A stretch of DNA of 64,000 bases from NCBI RefSeq assembly GCF_040869045.1, contig NC_090319.1, positions 230,013,832 through 230,077,831 on the forward strand. Direction: 5' to 3'. The translations under genes were made by a program, and so were the position numbers. The notes under the pieces are model-generated. The model searched no databases. It saw nothing but the letters and a program-made list of their open reading frames with translations, and had not been told where the DNA came from. The DNA is from Eurosta solidaginis (taxonomy: Eukaryota > Arthropoda > Insecta > Diptera > Tephritidae). Positions 52,543 through 63,801 of the stretch are shown in pieces; the stretch's first letter is position 1; every line of letters begins with the position of its first letter.

Positions 52543-53222
52543 CTATAAATTTGGGTGCTCCGTCTGACGGGAAAGTACAAAGCTGTTACTAACTGCAAAT
52601 TGATAGAACACAGAAATAGCGGGACAGCGAACAACAACGAACAGTCGAACATGGGGCAGGCGTCGATGATAATGTAAGTACAATTGTTGCCACGTTAATC
52701 GCTTTTCGGCCATCGGCCGGCTGTTAGGCAATTTTGGTAGACACACTTTCCACAGGAGGCCAACTTCATACTGTTTATCGAGCCACTTAGTTGTTTTATC
52801 CAATATTTGGCGTGCTTGCTTTTGCTCGTCTGCCTCTGTGTTGCTGACGGACTTGTACCAAATGTGTCTGCTGTTAGGTACTCACTTACCAAGTCGTGTT
52901 GTCGATATTCTTTCAGATGCAGTAAACGAGGATTAGAAGCAGACTGCACGTTTTTCGGACCATATGCTACCCAACCAAGCGCAGGTTTTCCAGCCAAAGG
53001 ACTACCGTTGCCGGCTTTGACAGTTGTTGTAGCGGTACCGAGGTAAGCGTGCTTTAGACCAATAAGCATTGCTGGCTTTGCAAAATTATAGCTTGAGATT
53101 GGTAAATCTTTCATATGCACAATATTCTCTTTGTTAAACGATTGCTCTTCGGTTCTATTTGCTCGCCGTGCATAGCCGAATATATAAAGAATAAAAACGC
53201 AGATGATTACCGAGCACAGCAT
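52543..53222 (-). pseudogene. BEL/Pao pol: protease to RT entry, inverted relative to the rest
   Basis: The minus frame 53222-52695 reads EEQSFNKENIVHMKDLPISS, AMLIGLKHAYLG, and PLAGKPALGWVAYGP, the BEL-type protease/RT linker. The overlapping frame 52803-52543 continues with YEVGLLWK and LPNSRPMAEKRL, the standard BEL RT entry. The rest of this element lies on the plus strand starting near 53340, so this segment has been inverted. Confidence 0.83.
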
Positions 53223-53339
53223 ACAGGTGAAGTGGCAAAAATACGCAACAGAAATTAAGTCAACGACTTAGTAGCCTGCTTCGAAGATGCAGACCAAGCA
53301 ACAAGGGTCTGTCAATCAATAGTCAAAATCAACTGACAA

Positions 53340-53840
53340 ATTGTAATGCAGGAAACGAGGAAGCGAGAAATCGGATGGGACGAGGTTCTACCACTTGAAT
53401 TGGGCGAAGTGGTTCTTGGAAGAAGTGGTCTTCATTGTGGCAGGAGTTCTATAACATAAATCAGTTCAAGATTTCGCGATGTTACTCACTGCACATGGCA
53501 AGTGTGGGCAAGGTGGAGGTGCACATGTTCGTAGATGCGAGTCAGATAGCCCTTACGGCGGTTAGTTACGTGCGAGTAATACACTAATTTGATACTGATG
53601 CTAGCTTCATAATGAACAAAACATGTACAGCGCCAAGGAAACATGTACCCCCTACAATTTTCTGGTCCGATTCACAAACGGTTCTGCAAAGGCTGCGCCC
53701 ATCACACAGGAGGTATACGACTTTCGTGGGTCACCGAATAGCCGAATTTCTTGCATCCACTTCGCAAAATCAGTGGCGTTGGGTACCGACTGATCAAAAT
53801 CCTGCAGACGCCCATCATACCCACCAAAATTTGAAGTAAA
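53340..53840 (+). pseudogene. BEL/Pao pol: end of RT and RNase H
   Basis: Across frames one reads RQIGWDEVLPLELG, FKISRCYSLHMAS, VHMFVDASQIALTAVSYVR and, in frame 53612-53839, [20 protein letters not shown] with VGHRIAEFL and [14 protein letters not shown]. These are BEL RNase H signatures. The core RT, including the catalytic loop, is missing at the inversion junction (about 53225-53340). Confidence 0.83.
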
Positions 53841-55077
53841 CAATCATAGGATAATAGGTCCAGACTTCCTAAAACACTGCGAGCCACATTGGCCTATCCT
53901 GAGATTAGAAACAGAAGCTGGCCTACCAGAAGAAATTAAATATAATACAATTGTGCTCGCTCAGGCCAATAGTACTCTCATAGATTTTTCATGTTTCAGT
54001 TCATTTTCAAAGTTGCATCGTACGATTGCCTGGGTGTTCCGTGCAGTAGCACTTCTACATAAGCAATTCAACAAGAGCTAACATCCGTCAGTGAGCTTGA
54101 GTACGGCAGAAGTTAGCGAGGCAGAAGTGATGATTTGCAGACTTGCCCAAAAAGAGTGCTATTCTACCGAGAGAGCTGAATTATTAACATCGGGTAAAGT
54201 AAGCAAGCAGATTTCATTATATAAAACGTCGCCCTATATAGACAAAACTGGAGTACTACGAATGAGTGGTCGTATTGATGAGGCCACGTATTTACCAATA
54301 CAAGCAAAACGGCCTATACTACTGCCACCGAAGCACGCCATTTCGTTCTTAATAGTCAAAAATATTCACGAACGAAATCACCATCAGAATTTTGTCATAA
54401 CAATCAATACAGTGAGACAGAAGTATTGGATCCCAAATTTGAAGGCACGTCTTAAAGCGGTACAACGGAAGTGCACGACATGTATGTTTGACAATGCCAA
54501 ACCACAGCCACCATTAATAAGCTAGCTACAGGTCGACCGTGTGTCTCCATTCGTACGCCCGTTCTCCCACACGGGTGTCGATTTATTTGGCCCATTCAAT
54601 GTAGCAATTGGAAGGAGGAGAGGAAAGCGATGAATGGTTATTTTCACGTGCCTCATAGTCCGGGCCCCCACATTGAATTAGCGGAGAGCTTGTCCAGTGA
54701 TGCATTCATCCTATGTCTACGCAATTCAATAAGCCGTCGTGGTGTGCCGGTGTGGATCAGGAGTGATAACGGTACCAATTTTATAAGTGCACAGAAGGAG
54801 TTAAAGGCATAAGAGCAACTGCTCGATACAGAGCACATATGATCCGAAGCGAGTAAATACTATATCGAGTGGGTGTTTAACTGCTCATCGAATTCAAGTT
54901 CGGCGGCTGCTGGCAGCGGTTAATAAGAATAGTCAAATCACTTTTGAGTAAAACGCTAAAGAAGGTTGTACCGAGGGTGCCTGTAGTACATGACAACGAC
55001 AAGCCACCCGCATCAAACCACTTTCTGCTCGGCTCTGTGAATTCGACCCAAACACCACATCCAGTAGACGAAAAGAT
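53841..55077 (+). pseudogene. BEL/Pao integrase
   Basis: Frame 54091-54525 has LYKTSPYIDKTGVLRMSGRI, ILLPPKHAISFLIVKNIHER and YWIPNLKARLKAVQRKCTTC, the BEL integrase zinc domain. After stops, HTGVDLFGPFNV (first Asp) near 54575 and WIRSDNGTNFISAQKEL (second Asp) near 54755 show the core. NHFLLGSVNSTQTPHPVDEK ends at 55077, where LINE E starts. Confidence 0.85.
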
Positions 55078-55750
55078 ATTTATTTATTTATTTATTTTTT
55101 ATCTACAGGACATAGTCCTCACAAATAAGTAACCATTAAAATAATAATGATAATAATAATAACAGCAAAAATTAAAAATAACAAAGATAACAAAGCAATG
55201 ACCGTAAAATTATATAATTACAAGATCACAATACATGGAATTCAATATAACAGATGCAGCGCATTATACACATACATTTCTATATTAATCGGTCAATGAA
55301 TCAAACAATTTTACAATTATACTGACCAAAAAACAAACACTTAACTAAAGGATATAGGCGCATAGTCAAAGTCAAAATAAAATAAGTTTAAAATTTAGTT
55401 GCAGCTTCTATATGTCAGTCCACAGTGCTTAATTAAACGCTAAATATTCTCAAATTCCTAAAGTAAACAGAAATTGAAAATAAATTTAATACAGAGTTAT
55501 AGGGGATCGGAACACATTCGATTTTACCTACGTGTTTAAGGTGGTAAGCAGATATTTTTAATTCCGTATATCGAGTCGCAAGAGTCTAAGTTTTTATGGT
55601 GTTTATTGAAATCCTGTAATAGGCTACGAAGTGGTTCATGCATTTCAAAGTTACATATAATTATGTCCAGTAGTTGAACATATCTAGATGGTCTAACTGG
55701 AATAATGAACTTAATTTAGCCGAGCAAGAATGGGCTAGAAATCATCTCTC

Positions 55751-57267
55751 TTAAGTTTTACTATATAAATACGAGACCAAGCATCTTTCTACAGCTCTGT
55801 AACGTAGGCAACTGTAAAGTTTGAACCGGCTGCTGTAGGGCGGGAGATTCCGTGACGTATCCCAAAGTAAATGTTTCAAAACGAAAATCAAAAATGGTTT
55901 TTGGACCAATTCCAGTTTATCATAATGAACCTGATAATGTGGGTTCCAGATTATCGAAGCATACTCCAATATGGGCCTCACCAATGATGTAAAAACAATT
56001 TTATTAACATATGGATCGTTAAACTCCTTGGACCATCGTTTAACAAACGCCAAGTTACCTTTAGCCCTATTTACATAAGATTCAACGTGTGATTTAAAAT
56101 CAAGCCTGGGGTCCATTAAAACGCCTAGATCAAAGAACTAGTGACTTGCTTAATAATGTAATCGCCAAGCACGTAAGCATGGGGATGAAACGGTTTACGT
56201 GAAAAACACATGAAGTTGCACTTGGATAGGTTTAATGACATGATGTTCACATTACACTATTCTACTAGATTGTTAAGATCCGACCGAAGAAGTGCTCTAC
56301 AATCTGGTGAGCCGATAGGCATAATAAGTTTGACGTCATCCGCGTACATCAACGGCTTGCAGTGCTTCAAAACACTTGGTAGGTCGTTAATGAAAAGTAG
56401 GAATAAGACAGGACCTTGCGGAACACTATAAGTGACAATAACAAAACGAAACCAACTATTTTTAAATATAGCGGTTTGCTTTCTTCCATATAAATAAGAA
56501 GAGATCCAAGAAAGAAACAAAGGTGGAAAGCCCTGTTGATCAAGTTTGTACAAGAGTACGCAATGAGAGACTTTATCAAAAGCTTTGCTAAAATCAGTGT
56601 AAATAACATCAGATACACAATTAAACTTGAAGGATTGTGAATTCGAGCAAATTAGACACAGTCGATCTCCCCTTATAAAAACCGTGTTGTGATAAGTCAA
56701 TCACCGACGATACACTATGCGCTAGTTACTTAGTGTTTACTGACTCGAAAAGCTTTGGAACAACACTCAATTTATCAATTCCCATATAATTCGTGACACA
56801 GGATCTGCTACCACTTTTAGGGAGAGGAATTATAAAGGATTCCTTCCACTGCCTGGAAACATCCCTTGTTTCAGGGAAGCGTTGAACAGAGAAGCTAAAG
56901 GTTGATAAAGGTATAGAGCACATATTTGAAGCACAATTGCTGGAATTTGGTCAGGTCCAGCAGAATAGGAAGCCTTGAGTTTTTCTAGATGCCATAAAAC
57001 ATCCTCCGCGTGAATACTAGGGACTGACACTGAATTTAGCGGACACTGCCTAAATGGGTAATCCGAAGGCACCGAATCAGATGTATTAGAGTAGTTCGAT
57101 TGGAAGGAATCAGCAAACATATTAGCAATAACGGAATTAGCGTTAGAAATAAGATCGTTAAACTTCATTGTAGAAGGAAATTCTTTGATTTTTCTTTTGG
57201 AGTTAATGAAGCTGTAAAATGACTTAGGTTTGCAAAAAATTTGATGTTTAATCGTTTCAGTATACAC
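55751..57267 (-). pseudogene. LINE E reverse transcriptase and C-terminus
   Basis: Frame 57267-56830: FYSFINSKRKIKEFPSTMKF and YSAGPDQIPAIVL. Frame 56923-56726: SGSRSCVTNYMGIDKLS. Frame 56700-56257: VIYTDFSKAFDKVSH, SYSVPQGPVLFLLFINDL (GS deleted) and LMYADDVKLI. Frame 56116-55751: MDPRLDFKSHVESYVNRAKG, FVKRWSKEF and ASIIWNP. Frameshifts separate them; the C-terminus lacking in LINE B is present here. Confidence 0.87.
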
Positions 57268-58278
57268 TTTATAGCAATTGCTCTTTAACGAGTTGTACTA
57301 ATGACGAAAAATAGTATAAGTAGCATAGGCAGTACTGAAACCTGAAAGTTTGTATCGCTTAAACGCGCGCGTCTAACGATTTTTGAGACGTTTGAGCTTT
57401 TTGGTGCTCCATGCAATTGACGAAGTAGTTGTAGGCGTATTCGCTAGCGGTATGTATTTATGAAATAAGGCGTAGAGTACATTGCTAAAGTGAAATGTAC
57501 ACTCATCAATTTGCCCGAATGGTTATTTTTGACAATTCACTGATTAGCGTAGACCAATTAGCTTTCTTGAACAGAAACCGGCGAGATGTCTTTTTCACAA
57601 CCTTCTGACCTTGGCAAGGAAGACTGTAAGACTCCAAATAAAGAGCAAGTGCAAGAGCTGGATGATAAACATCTTCGGGCAATACAAATGGATCAAATCT
57701 ATGAACGGAGCAATTCAGGTCTGTGAATATTAAATCTATACATTTCCCGTATTTGTTACGAACATCGTTTAATTGATAAAGTCCGGCATCCGCAAGCTGA
57801 TTTAAACTGAATGAATATATCCCGGGAAGAAGCAGGGACCATTAACCCATCTACTAGACTCCAAGACATGCAAGGTAGATTAAAGTCGCCAAGCAATATG
57901 ACATATTCAGGGGAACTAGCCCTAGAAACAACTAATTTCACTAAAGAAGAGTCTCAAATAAATGAAAATATCCGATTGGGGTGGTATGTAGGTGGCAACA
58001 AAATATTCAAACGTTGTGGAAAATTTACCGCGCACGCAAAGAAACTCGATATCATCAGAGTCAGCAAAATGCATTTCCTCTGCAGAAAAACTGGTGTGAA
58101 TGGCAATCAGCGCGCCACCATCAATTCTGTACAGTCGGTCTTTTCTAAAAATCTCAAACGATTCGGATAGTATTTCGGAGTTAAAAACAGTTGGCTTCAA
58201 CCATGTCTCAGTAAATACAAGAACGTCATAATAAGTATCATGCTTCTTGAGAAAAGTAACCGTGAGTTTAGTGTTCAT
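57268..58278 (-). pseudogene. LINE E endonuclease
   Basis: Frame 58278-57922: MNTKLTVTFLKKHDTYYD, LVFTETWLKPTVFNSEIL and IDGGALIAIHT. Frame 57941-57756: VILLGDFNLPCMSWS. The rest (57268-57750) is in short broken frames. The start MNTKL at 58278 lies just 3' of the SINE insertion. Confidence 0.83.
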
Positions 58279-58315
58279 AATTGATAAAAAATATTAAAAA
58301 AAAAGAGTCATTTAA

Positions 58316-58569
58316 TAATTGCATACGAAGTATGCAATGTGTAAAAGATTAAAATATGCAAAAGAAGGCAATTGGGAAAAACTTTACAACAACTAAGGCA
58401 TGACGTAGCTGAATGCGTTTGTAACCATTTCAACTATCGTAGGAGTGCGGGTTCGACTCCCATTCCCGGGAGAAAAGGCTTTGAAGAGATTTACAAGGTA
58501 TAATCGAAACAGCTGTCGCCTTGTCCGTCCTGATGTCACGTTGTTTAAATTTTTCACAAATTATTAAAT
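58316..58569 (+). mobile_element. SINE-like insertion with tRNA-type promoter boxes
   Basis: AAAGAGTCATTTAA is duplicated at 58302-58315 and 58570-58583. The 254-bp insert has an A-box-like TAGCTGAATGCG (58396-58407) and a B-box GGTTCGACTCC (58450-58460), the Pol III promoter spacing of tRNAs. The flanks do not fold into an acceptor stem, so it is tRNA-derived rather than a tRNA gene. Near its 5' end is a 9-bp palindrome, ATTGCATAC-GAA-GTATGCAAT (58318-58338). Confidence 0.78.
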
Positions 58570-58583
58570 AAAGAGTCATTTAA

Positions 58584-58809
58584 ATTAGGCGTTTAATTTA
58601 ATTTTAAATTAGATTTATGAATATCCAAGAAAGAAGTAGTGTTACGATCAGTTGTCTCACTTATTGCTCTGCTACGGGTGAGGCTGTTTTTGGAAAAAAA
58701 TCGAACGGCCGAATTTTTACATTCGTCGGCCAAAGCTGTGGGTCCAACATTTTGTCCGCATCAGCCGCTGGAACTCCGATTTTAAAGTTGACTCTACATA
58801 TCGATTATG
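58584..58809 (-). pseudogene. LINE E ORF1 C-terminal fragment
   Basis: A minus frame reads FKIGVPAADADKMLDPQLWP then TNVKIRPFDFFPK and stops. It aligns in layout with the LINE B ORF1 end (FDTILNNSFWPPGAFVREFE). The 5' truncation point is the junction with BEL near 58809. Confidence 0.6.
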
Positions 58810-59095
58810 CCTCCGAAAGCAGTGGAGAATAGCGCACAACCTGAATGATCGATTATGAAAGCGGTGGGTGGTAGAGTATCTGCCGCAGTTGATATGCCGT
58901 ACTAAGTGGAAAGAGAAGGCTACTCCGCTACAAGTTGACGAACTAGTCATCATATCTGATCCATCGCTACCCCGTAGGCAGTGGCAATGAGGCCGGATTA
59001 CGAAGGTTTTCCCAGCCAAAGATGACTAAGTGCGAGCCGCAGATGTACGAACCAGCAACGGAGTTTTACAACGACCAGCATCGCGTCTTGCCAGA
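58810..59095 (+). pseudogene. BEL/Pao C-terminal DUF5641-type domain
   Basis: Frames read RKQWRIAHNLNDRF-like, WKRWVVEYLPQL, RTKWKEKATPLQVDELVIIS, LPRRQWQ, GRITKVFPAKDD and VRTSNGVLQRPASRLA. This is the domain that follows the BEL integrase core. It has at least two stops. Its join to 55077 defines the LINE E insertion. Confidence 0.85.
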
Positions 59096-60590
59096 CTAAG
59101 GCCCGTATTATATAAGTCACCGTGAATGTTTGCGTCGCAGTCACTCACATTCACCCAGAAGTTCGTATTTTATAACTCCCTACTGAAAGACAATAAAATG
59201 CAAACCTGCGTAAACCCTACGCGCGCCACTAAAAGGCATCCCTTACGCAATATGATTGGCAACCCAAAAGGACGAGCGAGAGAAAGAAGAGAGTTGGTAT
59301 TTGAAAGTTCCCTACAAGACAGGTACTCGTAACCTAATAGATTACTTAATCGTCACCGATAACTTGGTCACCAATTATCGTCTTAATAACTTTTACATTG
59401 CTGTCGTGAAAAAAGTAACGCACGCCCTCTCTCAAAATAGTGTACATGTGACTCGCTTTCTCGCTCTTACCTATTGTGTTTTTAATATACCTTCTCGCTC
59501 GATGTTATTTACATTTTGAAATTACTTCATTAGGTATGTTTTCGTTATCGCTAACCAAAATATACGCAACAACAACAACAAGGATAACTGGCTTGCCGGT
59601 TACCCGTACCGGTTACCTTCTGTCAAATCGGTTTTTGGATGAATGAAACGCGTCCTTTTTGTTTAAATAATATTTAATTATTAATAATTCATATCTACAA
59701 TGTTTTTTTACAATTTAAATTATTTCCTTATTACTCTAGTAAGCTTTACATATGTGTATAATGATATGTACAAGCTACATAAATACATTAACGTCTATTT
59801 ATAATCGTGCCCTTTTTGAAACCTTTTTTCGAAGCTCAGAGTGATGCTGCTCAATTTTCCATGCGCTGGTGGTGTCATTCAACATCAGTTTGCAGAGCAA
59901 TATGAGTTTTGTAGGTATAATACAGGTGATGTTGAGCCTTTGGTCTTGACCCTTTCCCATAATATCCTTGTTAGGGCCTTATATGTGGTACTAAAAAGTC
60001 GGATGGATAGTTGTCGCAGTTTTCGTATAATTTGAGCGAATGTATGTTTTTCTTACAGCCACATCTTGAATATTTGGGATATTGCTATGCGCACATCGTC
60101 AAAATCAAATTAACTAGAATGCGAAAGAAACTAATATCAGTAAGGATAGATTAAAAGTTTTTAATATATGTAACCCGAAAAGTTTTCTATAAATAGGGCT
60201 CCACAATTAGGTATTTGCTGAGACGCCAATGGCACAAGGGACTCAAGGAGATTTCAGATAACCAGAATCAGGGGTACCCGAAGATACTTCGCTATTGCAT
60301 TTATAGAGAACATAAAATTATAACAAGGGATAATTGATTGATGTTACGAAGTAAATTAGACGTGCTACAAAAACAAATAAATGCAGATGACTGTTTAATA
60401 AATTATCTGAAGTCCTTGAATGGATATTCAATTTGAAAAGGGCAGATTACTGCTAAAACTGCTTTCCCCGAGTAATCCGGGGACGAATTGATATGACTAC
60501 GCCTATCCTTCTTTAGCAGCACGGTCGAGCACCAGTTCCGTGTTGGACATGAAAATAAACGTTTGGTTGTCTCCAAGTTGATCATATGCT
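59096..60590. other. No gene recognised
   Basis: AT-rich with short frames only. At 59102-59180 the phrases CGTATTATATAAGTC and CGTATTTTATAACTC form an imperfect repeat around a GTGAATGT/ACATTCAC hairpin. A (CAA)4 run at 59569-59580 leads into GC-richer GGTTACCCGTACCGGTTACC. These may be decayed MITE or LINE ends. The minus frame 60585-60403 has no known motif. Confidence 0.45.
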
Positions 60591-60599
60591 AGTACAGAA

Positions 60600-61325
60600 T
60601 ATACTTCTTGGATGCACCACCGAAAGGATTCAAGGGCCAGGCTCAACAAGGCGCTTAAGTTACATTTTTCAAGCGGAGGGCCATAAGTCAGTGCGCTGAG
60701 CTGAACCTTCAGCGCGGATACTCCAATGAAACAATTGTCAAACTCAGTCAGGCCCCACTAAAAGCAATTGCGGCGTTCGAAATAAATTCAGCACTGGTCC
60801 TTGAGTGCATAGAAAATCTGAATCAATTAGGAACAAAGTAGTACTGTTGGCCTGGGTCTCAGGTCATAGGGAACAGAGGGTAATGAGCAGGACAGAGAGG
60901 CAGCAACTGCACGACCCATCGATTCCGAGCCGTTCCTACCTGTTGGCTCACATGTGCATTTATTAGTAGAAGAGAAGGAAAGAGAAAAGAACACTAGCGC
61001 AATACTGTTAGGAGGTTATAGCACAAGTCGTTACAGGGAAATAATAGGCCTCTCGAAGGAAAACCAAAGAATCCTAACAGTTATTTTACAGGGCATTGTA
61101 GAACTGAACGTATGCAGAAACTGGCATACTAACGAATAGTACATGGTGATTTTGTGATCCATATCCTCCTGGAATGCGACGCAATCTCAAGACGTAGGGC
61201 TAAGCTTATGGGCCCACCATGGCCAGATCATTTCCACATTCAATCCCTCAAGCCAAGATAACTTCTAGGGTCCATCAAGGAAGTAGGCTTGGATGAGGTG
61301 CTGTGAAGGAGATGAGGGCTTAATA
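60600..61325 (+). pseudogene. LINE F: degraded RNase H LINE C-terminus
   Basis: Plus-strand frames give pieces of an RNase H tail: FQAEGHKSVR region (60665), LECIENLNQLGTK, VLLAWVSGHREQR, GNEQDREAATARPIDSEPFL, then SRYREIIGLSKENQRILT and an end with CDAISRRRAKLMGPPWPDHF. Stops and frame changes occur throughout. It is the R1/I-type RNase H plus zinc tail, different from LINE A. Confidence 0.72.
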
Positions 61326-61333
61326 GGCGAGTG

Positions 61334-61818
61334 GTTGTTGTTGTTGTTGTACAGTGCTTCGCCCTATCCAATAGGTGCGACCAATCCCAAATTGTCATCA
61401 ATATCCTCTAACGGGAGTCCAAGGAAACTGCTGTTTCAATAGGGGTGGACCAAATTGAGAGGTGTTAGAGGCGTTGGTTCGACAATACAGTAGAAAAGAT
61501 GGTTAGCGTCATGTGGGCCACATTGCAAGCGGGACATACATATTGTATGACGGGGTTGATTCTGAATAGGTAAGAGTTTAACCTGTTACAGTATCCAGAT
61601 CGAAGTTGAGCTAGAGTGACCCACGTTTCCCTAGGGAGAGTGCGTTCCTCTTCTGGGAGTTCTTGGTATTTTCTTTAAGAACTGGATTCGCCTGTTTGTG
61701 GATATCACTGAGGACCTGCTCGTTCTCTTTTGCACCGCTCTGGATTTTCGGTACAATTGCGGTTGCATGCTCTCCAAAATGAAGATCCTGATCGAACTTC
61801 ATACCCACATTTCCTTGT
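61334..61818 (-). mobile_element. LINE C relative, 3' fragment
   Basis: The minus 3' end is a (CAA)n tail (GTT repeats 61334-61350). Coding (61808-61611 and neighbours) reads MGMKFDQDLHFGEHATAIVP and matches the LINE C thumb. It then skips to KENEQVLSDIHKQA, so about 300 bp are deleted internally. The 3' UTR and last codons (CATCAATATCCTCTAACGGG on the plus strand) match LINE C closely. Confidence 0.87.
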
Positions 61819-62500
61819 CTTGGAAAATTAAGTTAATTGTTAATAAAGTTTTAATTGTTCTACAGTCGAATAGTCGAGGAAACGCTCTTGAGTAAAAAAC
61901 TAATCGTGACATTAATTAATTCTTAGTCACAAAATAGGTTAAGTGATTATGTTGCTATCTCGTTATTAAATATAATATGCAACTATTTTACTTTCACCAA
62001 CGATATGCATATGCGATAGATGTTTGGACTCACCAGTCATTTGTTAGTATAACATCACCATCTGAAATTTTCTCTTGTACAGATTAACTAATAGCTTCGG
62101 CCGCTTTTCCAATTTGATTTTCTACGTACGTATTAATGAACCGGCATACATTCTCTTTCAACTGTAAGTACAAGTATAATAATCACGTTATACTAATGAA
62201 AACAGATATTTACGCTTACATCAGATTCCCATTGATCAGTTGGCACATAGTGTACTTATGCACAATGAGTTGGCAGCTGTGTCAATATATTCGGTCGACA
62301 GTCTTGTAAATGTGCAACACTATTTGTTTTTATGAATGCGTGTTCTTTACTCCTACACCTTATTATGATGATTAGTTCTTATACTACACAATCACAAAAA
62401 TTTTGAAGGCAACTACATATCTTTTTTTGATTTCGAATTCAAAACACATTGCCTGCATAATATGGCGGTATGGTCTAGAATGTTTAATATGCTCATGCTA
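61819..62500. other. No gene recognised
   Basis: AT-rich DNA without ORFs, repeats or element ends that I can identify. Confidence 0.5.
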
Positions 62501-62614
62501 ATCTTTCCCGAGATGGTTGGGCTGGTACCTTAATGGTGCTTTATTCCCGGAACGTACCGGATTTGTGTTCGGCAAAGGCCATCAACATCGATAACACTCC
62601 CTAAAACGTTCGGC
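62501..62614 (+). mobile_element. T2 fragment, plus orientation
   Basis: GAGATGGTTGGGCTGG... to ...AACACTCCCTAAAACG matches the ribozyme part of T2 in the opposite orientation. P4 is now CCGGAT-TTGT-GTTCGG and P2 GATGGTT/GGCCATC, both still paired, with changes on both strands. The tail is missing. Confidence 0.78.
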
Positions 62615-63030
62615 TAGATTCAAAGCAAAGTGAACGTTGGATAGCTCATCAGGAAGAAGGGTTTAAAGCTTCGCTGGGAATGTAGTAAATCGAAAAACAT
62701 ATGAAGATTTAAAACGTCAAGAATTGCTGTAAACATTCAAGATTTAACTTTAATGATTTTGCTTTTGTGTTATCTATAATACGAGTATTAAATTCACCGT
62801 TCTAAGGTTTTTAGTTAAATTGCTCTAAATTCAGTTTCCATCCTAAGGTATCCAAACAGGTAAGTGGTAGAAGTGTTGCGTTTCTTTCTGCTTTCTCTTT
62901 GAACACATTTCATAGCCAAGGGAAATTCTAGAATGAACAGCATTAGACTTTGCCATAAATGCTAATATTCACTATTTCATACCTGATAATGTGAACTTTG
63001 GCTAAAGCGTACAAACGCCTTGTTTTTGTA
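62615..63030. other. No gene recognised
   Basis: About 400 bp between the two T2 copies; no ORF or repeat recognised. Confidence 0.5.
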
Positions 63031-63801
63031 GTTGTTGGCTTTGAGGAGTGTTATCGATGTGATGGTCCTTTGGCGGATACAGATCCGGTACGGTCCGGTA
63101 ACACAGCACCATTAAGGTGCTAGCCCGACCATCTCGAGAACGATTTGGTAATTCTTTACGACAGCATGACACTGCTAATACGCTTCCAAAAATATTGAGA
63201 GAGGTATTAAAGGACGCGTCTTGGTAATTGTTTAATTTAGCTCACAACTGCAAAAACCCGACGAAAAATATCGGGAGAGGTGTCAAAAGACGCGTTTTGA
63301 TCCCAGGACCACAAATCCGAGAGCGGAAATTCAAAATTTTATTTCTGTCAAAAGTTATTTAAAAAAACGAAAAATAGCCCGGAGCGCTCCGAAACCGGTG
63401 TTGGGATCCATAGTATTTTTGCGCAGCACACCTTTTTGCATTGCGGCCTTCGCCCGCGCTTATAAAAAATTACCCTGGGTGGGTCCAACACCGGTTTGGA
63501 GCCCAAAACTATATCCGCACAAAACACTTATGTTCACAATTTTTTTTGTGGGTACAACAACATTACAACAATCACATGAAAATCGCCAACTTCAACTATC
63601 TCCGGACAGAGATAAAATTTTTCTTCTCCGCCTTCGGATTATTCTCGAGATTAATACGCGTATTAGCAGTGTCATGCTGTCGTAAAGAATTACCAACGAT
63701 TTTTGTGGCCACAATAAACCTTCAGGCCATCCCTCCCTCTCCACCACCAAGTTCCATGAGGAGCTTGGGGTCACCAGAGCCTCGTCTATTAGTGAAACAG
63801 A
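63031..63801 (-). mobile_element. T2 copy interrupted by a MITE
   Basis: The 63031-63146 part matches T2 from its decayed tail (GTTGTTGGCTTTGAGGAGTG) through the ribozyme segment. The 63695-63801 part matches the upstream part (GTGGCCACAATAAACC ... CTCGTCTATTAGTGAAACAG). Between lies the 548-bp MITE. The MITE target AACGATTT falls at the predicted ribozyme cleavage site. Confidence 0.87.
63147..63694. mobile_element. 548-bp MITE with perfect 37-bp inverted ends
   Basis: The left end starts GGTAATTCTTTACGACAGCA (63147) and continues to 63183; its exact complement occupies 63658-63694. AACGATTT is duplicated at 63139-63146 and 63695-63702. The T2 copy at 6738 gives the empty site. An 8-bp duplication fits hAT or P; GGTAATTC is not a typical hAT end, so the superfamily is open. 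Internally GAGAGGT(A/G)T(T/C)AAA(G/A)GACGCG is repeated at 63199 and 63275. No transposase. Confidence 0.93.

Larger units (their letters stand above)
55078..58809 (-). mobile_element. LINE E, jockey-like LINE inserted in BEL integrase
   Basis: BEL coding stops at PVDEK (55077) and resumes at CLRKQWRIAHNLN (58809), so the block between is an insertion. On the minus strand it holds the end of an ORF1, an ORF2 (EN, RT, thumb), a 3' UTR of about 670 bp and an A/T-rich tail (TATTTATTT at 55078-55100). Protein wording is close to LINE B, so it is the same or a sister family, 5'-truncated in ORF1. A clear target duplication was not found. A SINE-like insert lies at 58316-58569. Confidence 0.87.

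Noticed and set aside
58380..58480. Possible tRNA gene with a B box
   Set aside because: The sequences at the two ends do not pair as an acceptor stem, and the segment lies inside a 254-bp insert with target duplications, so a SINE-like origin fits better.
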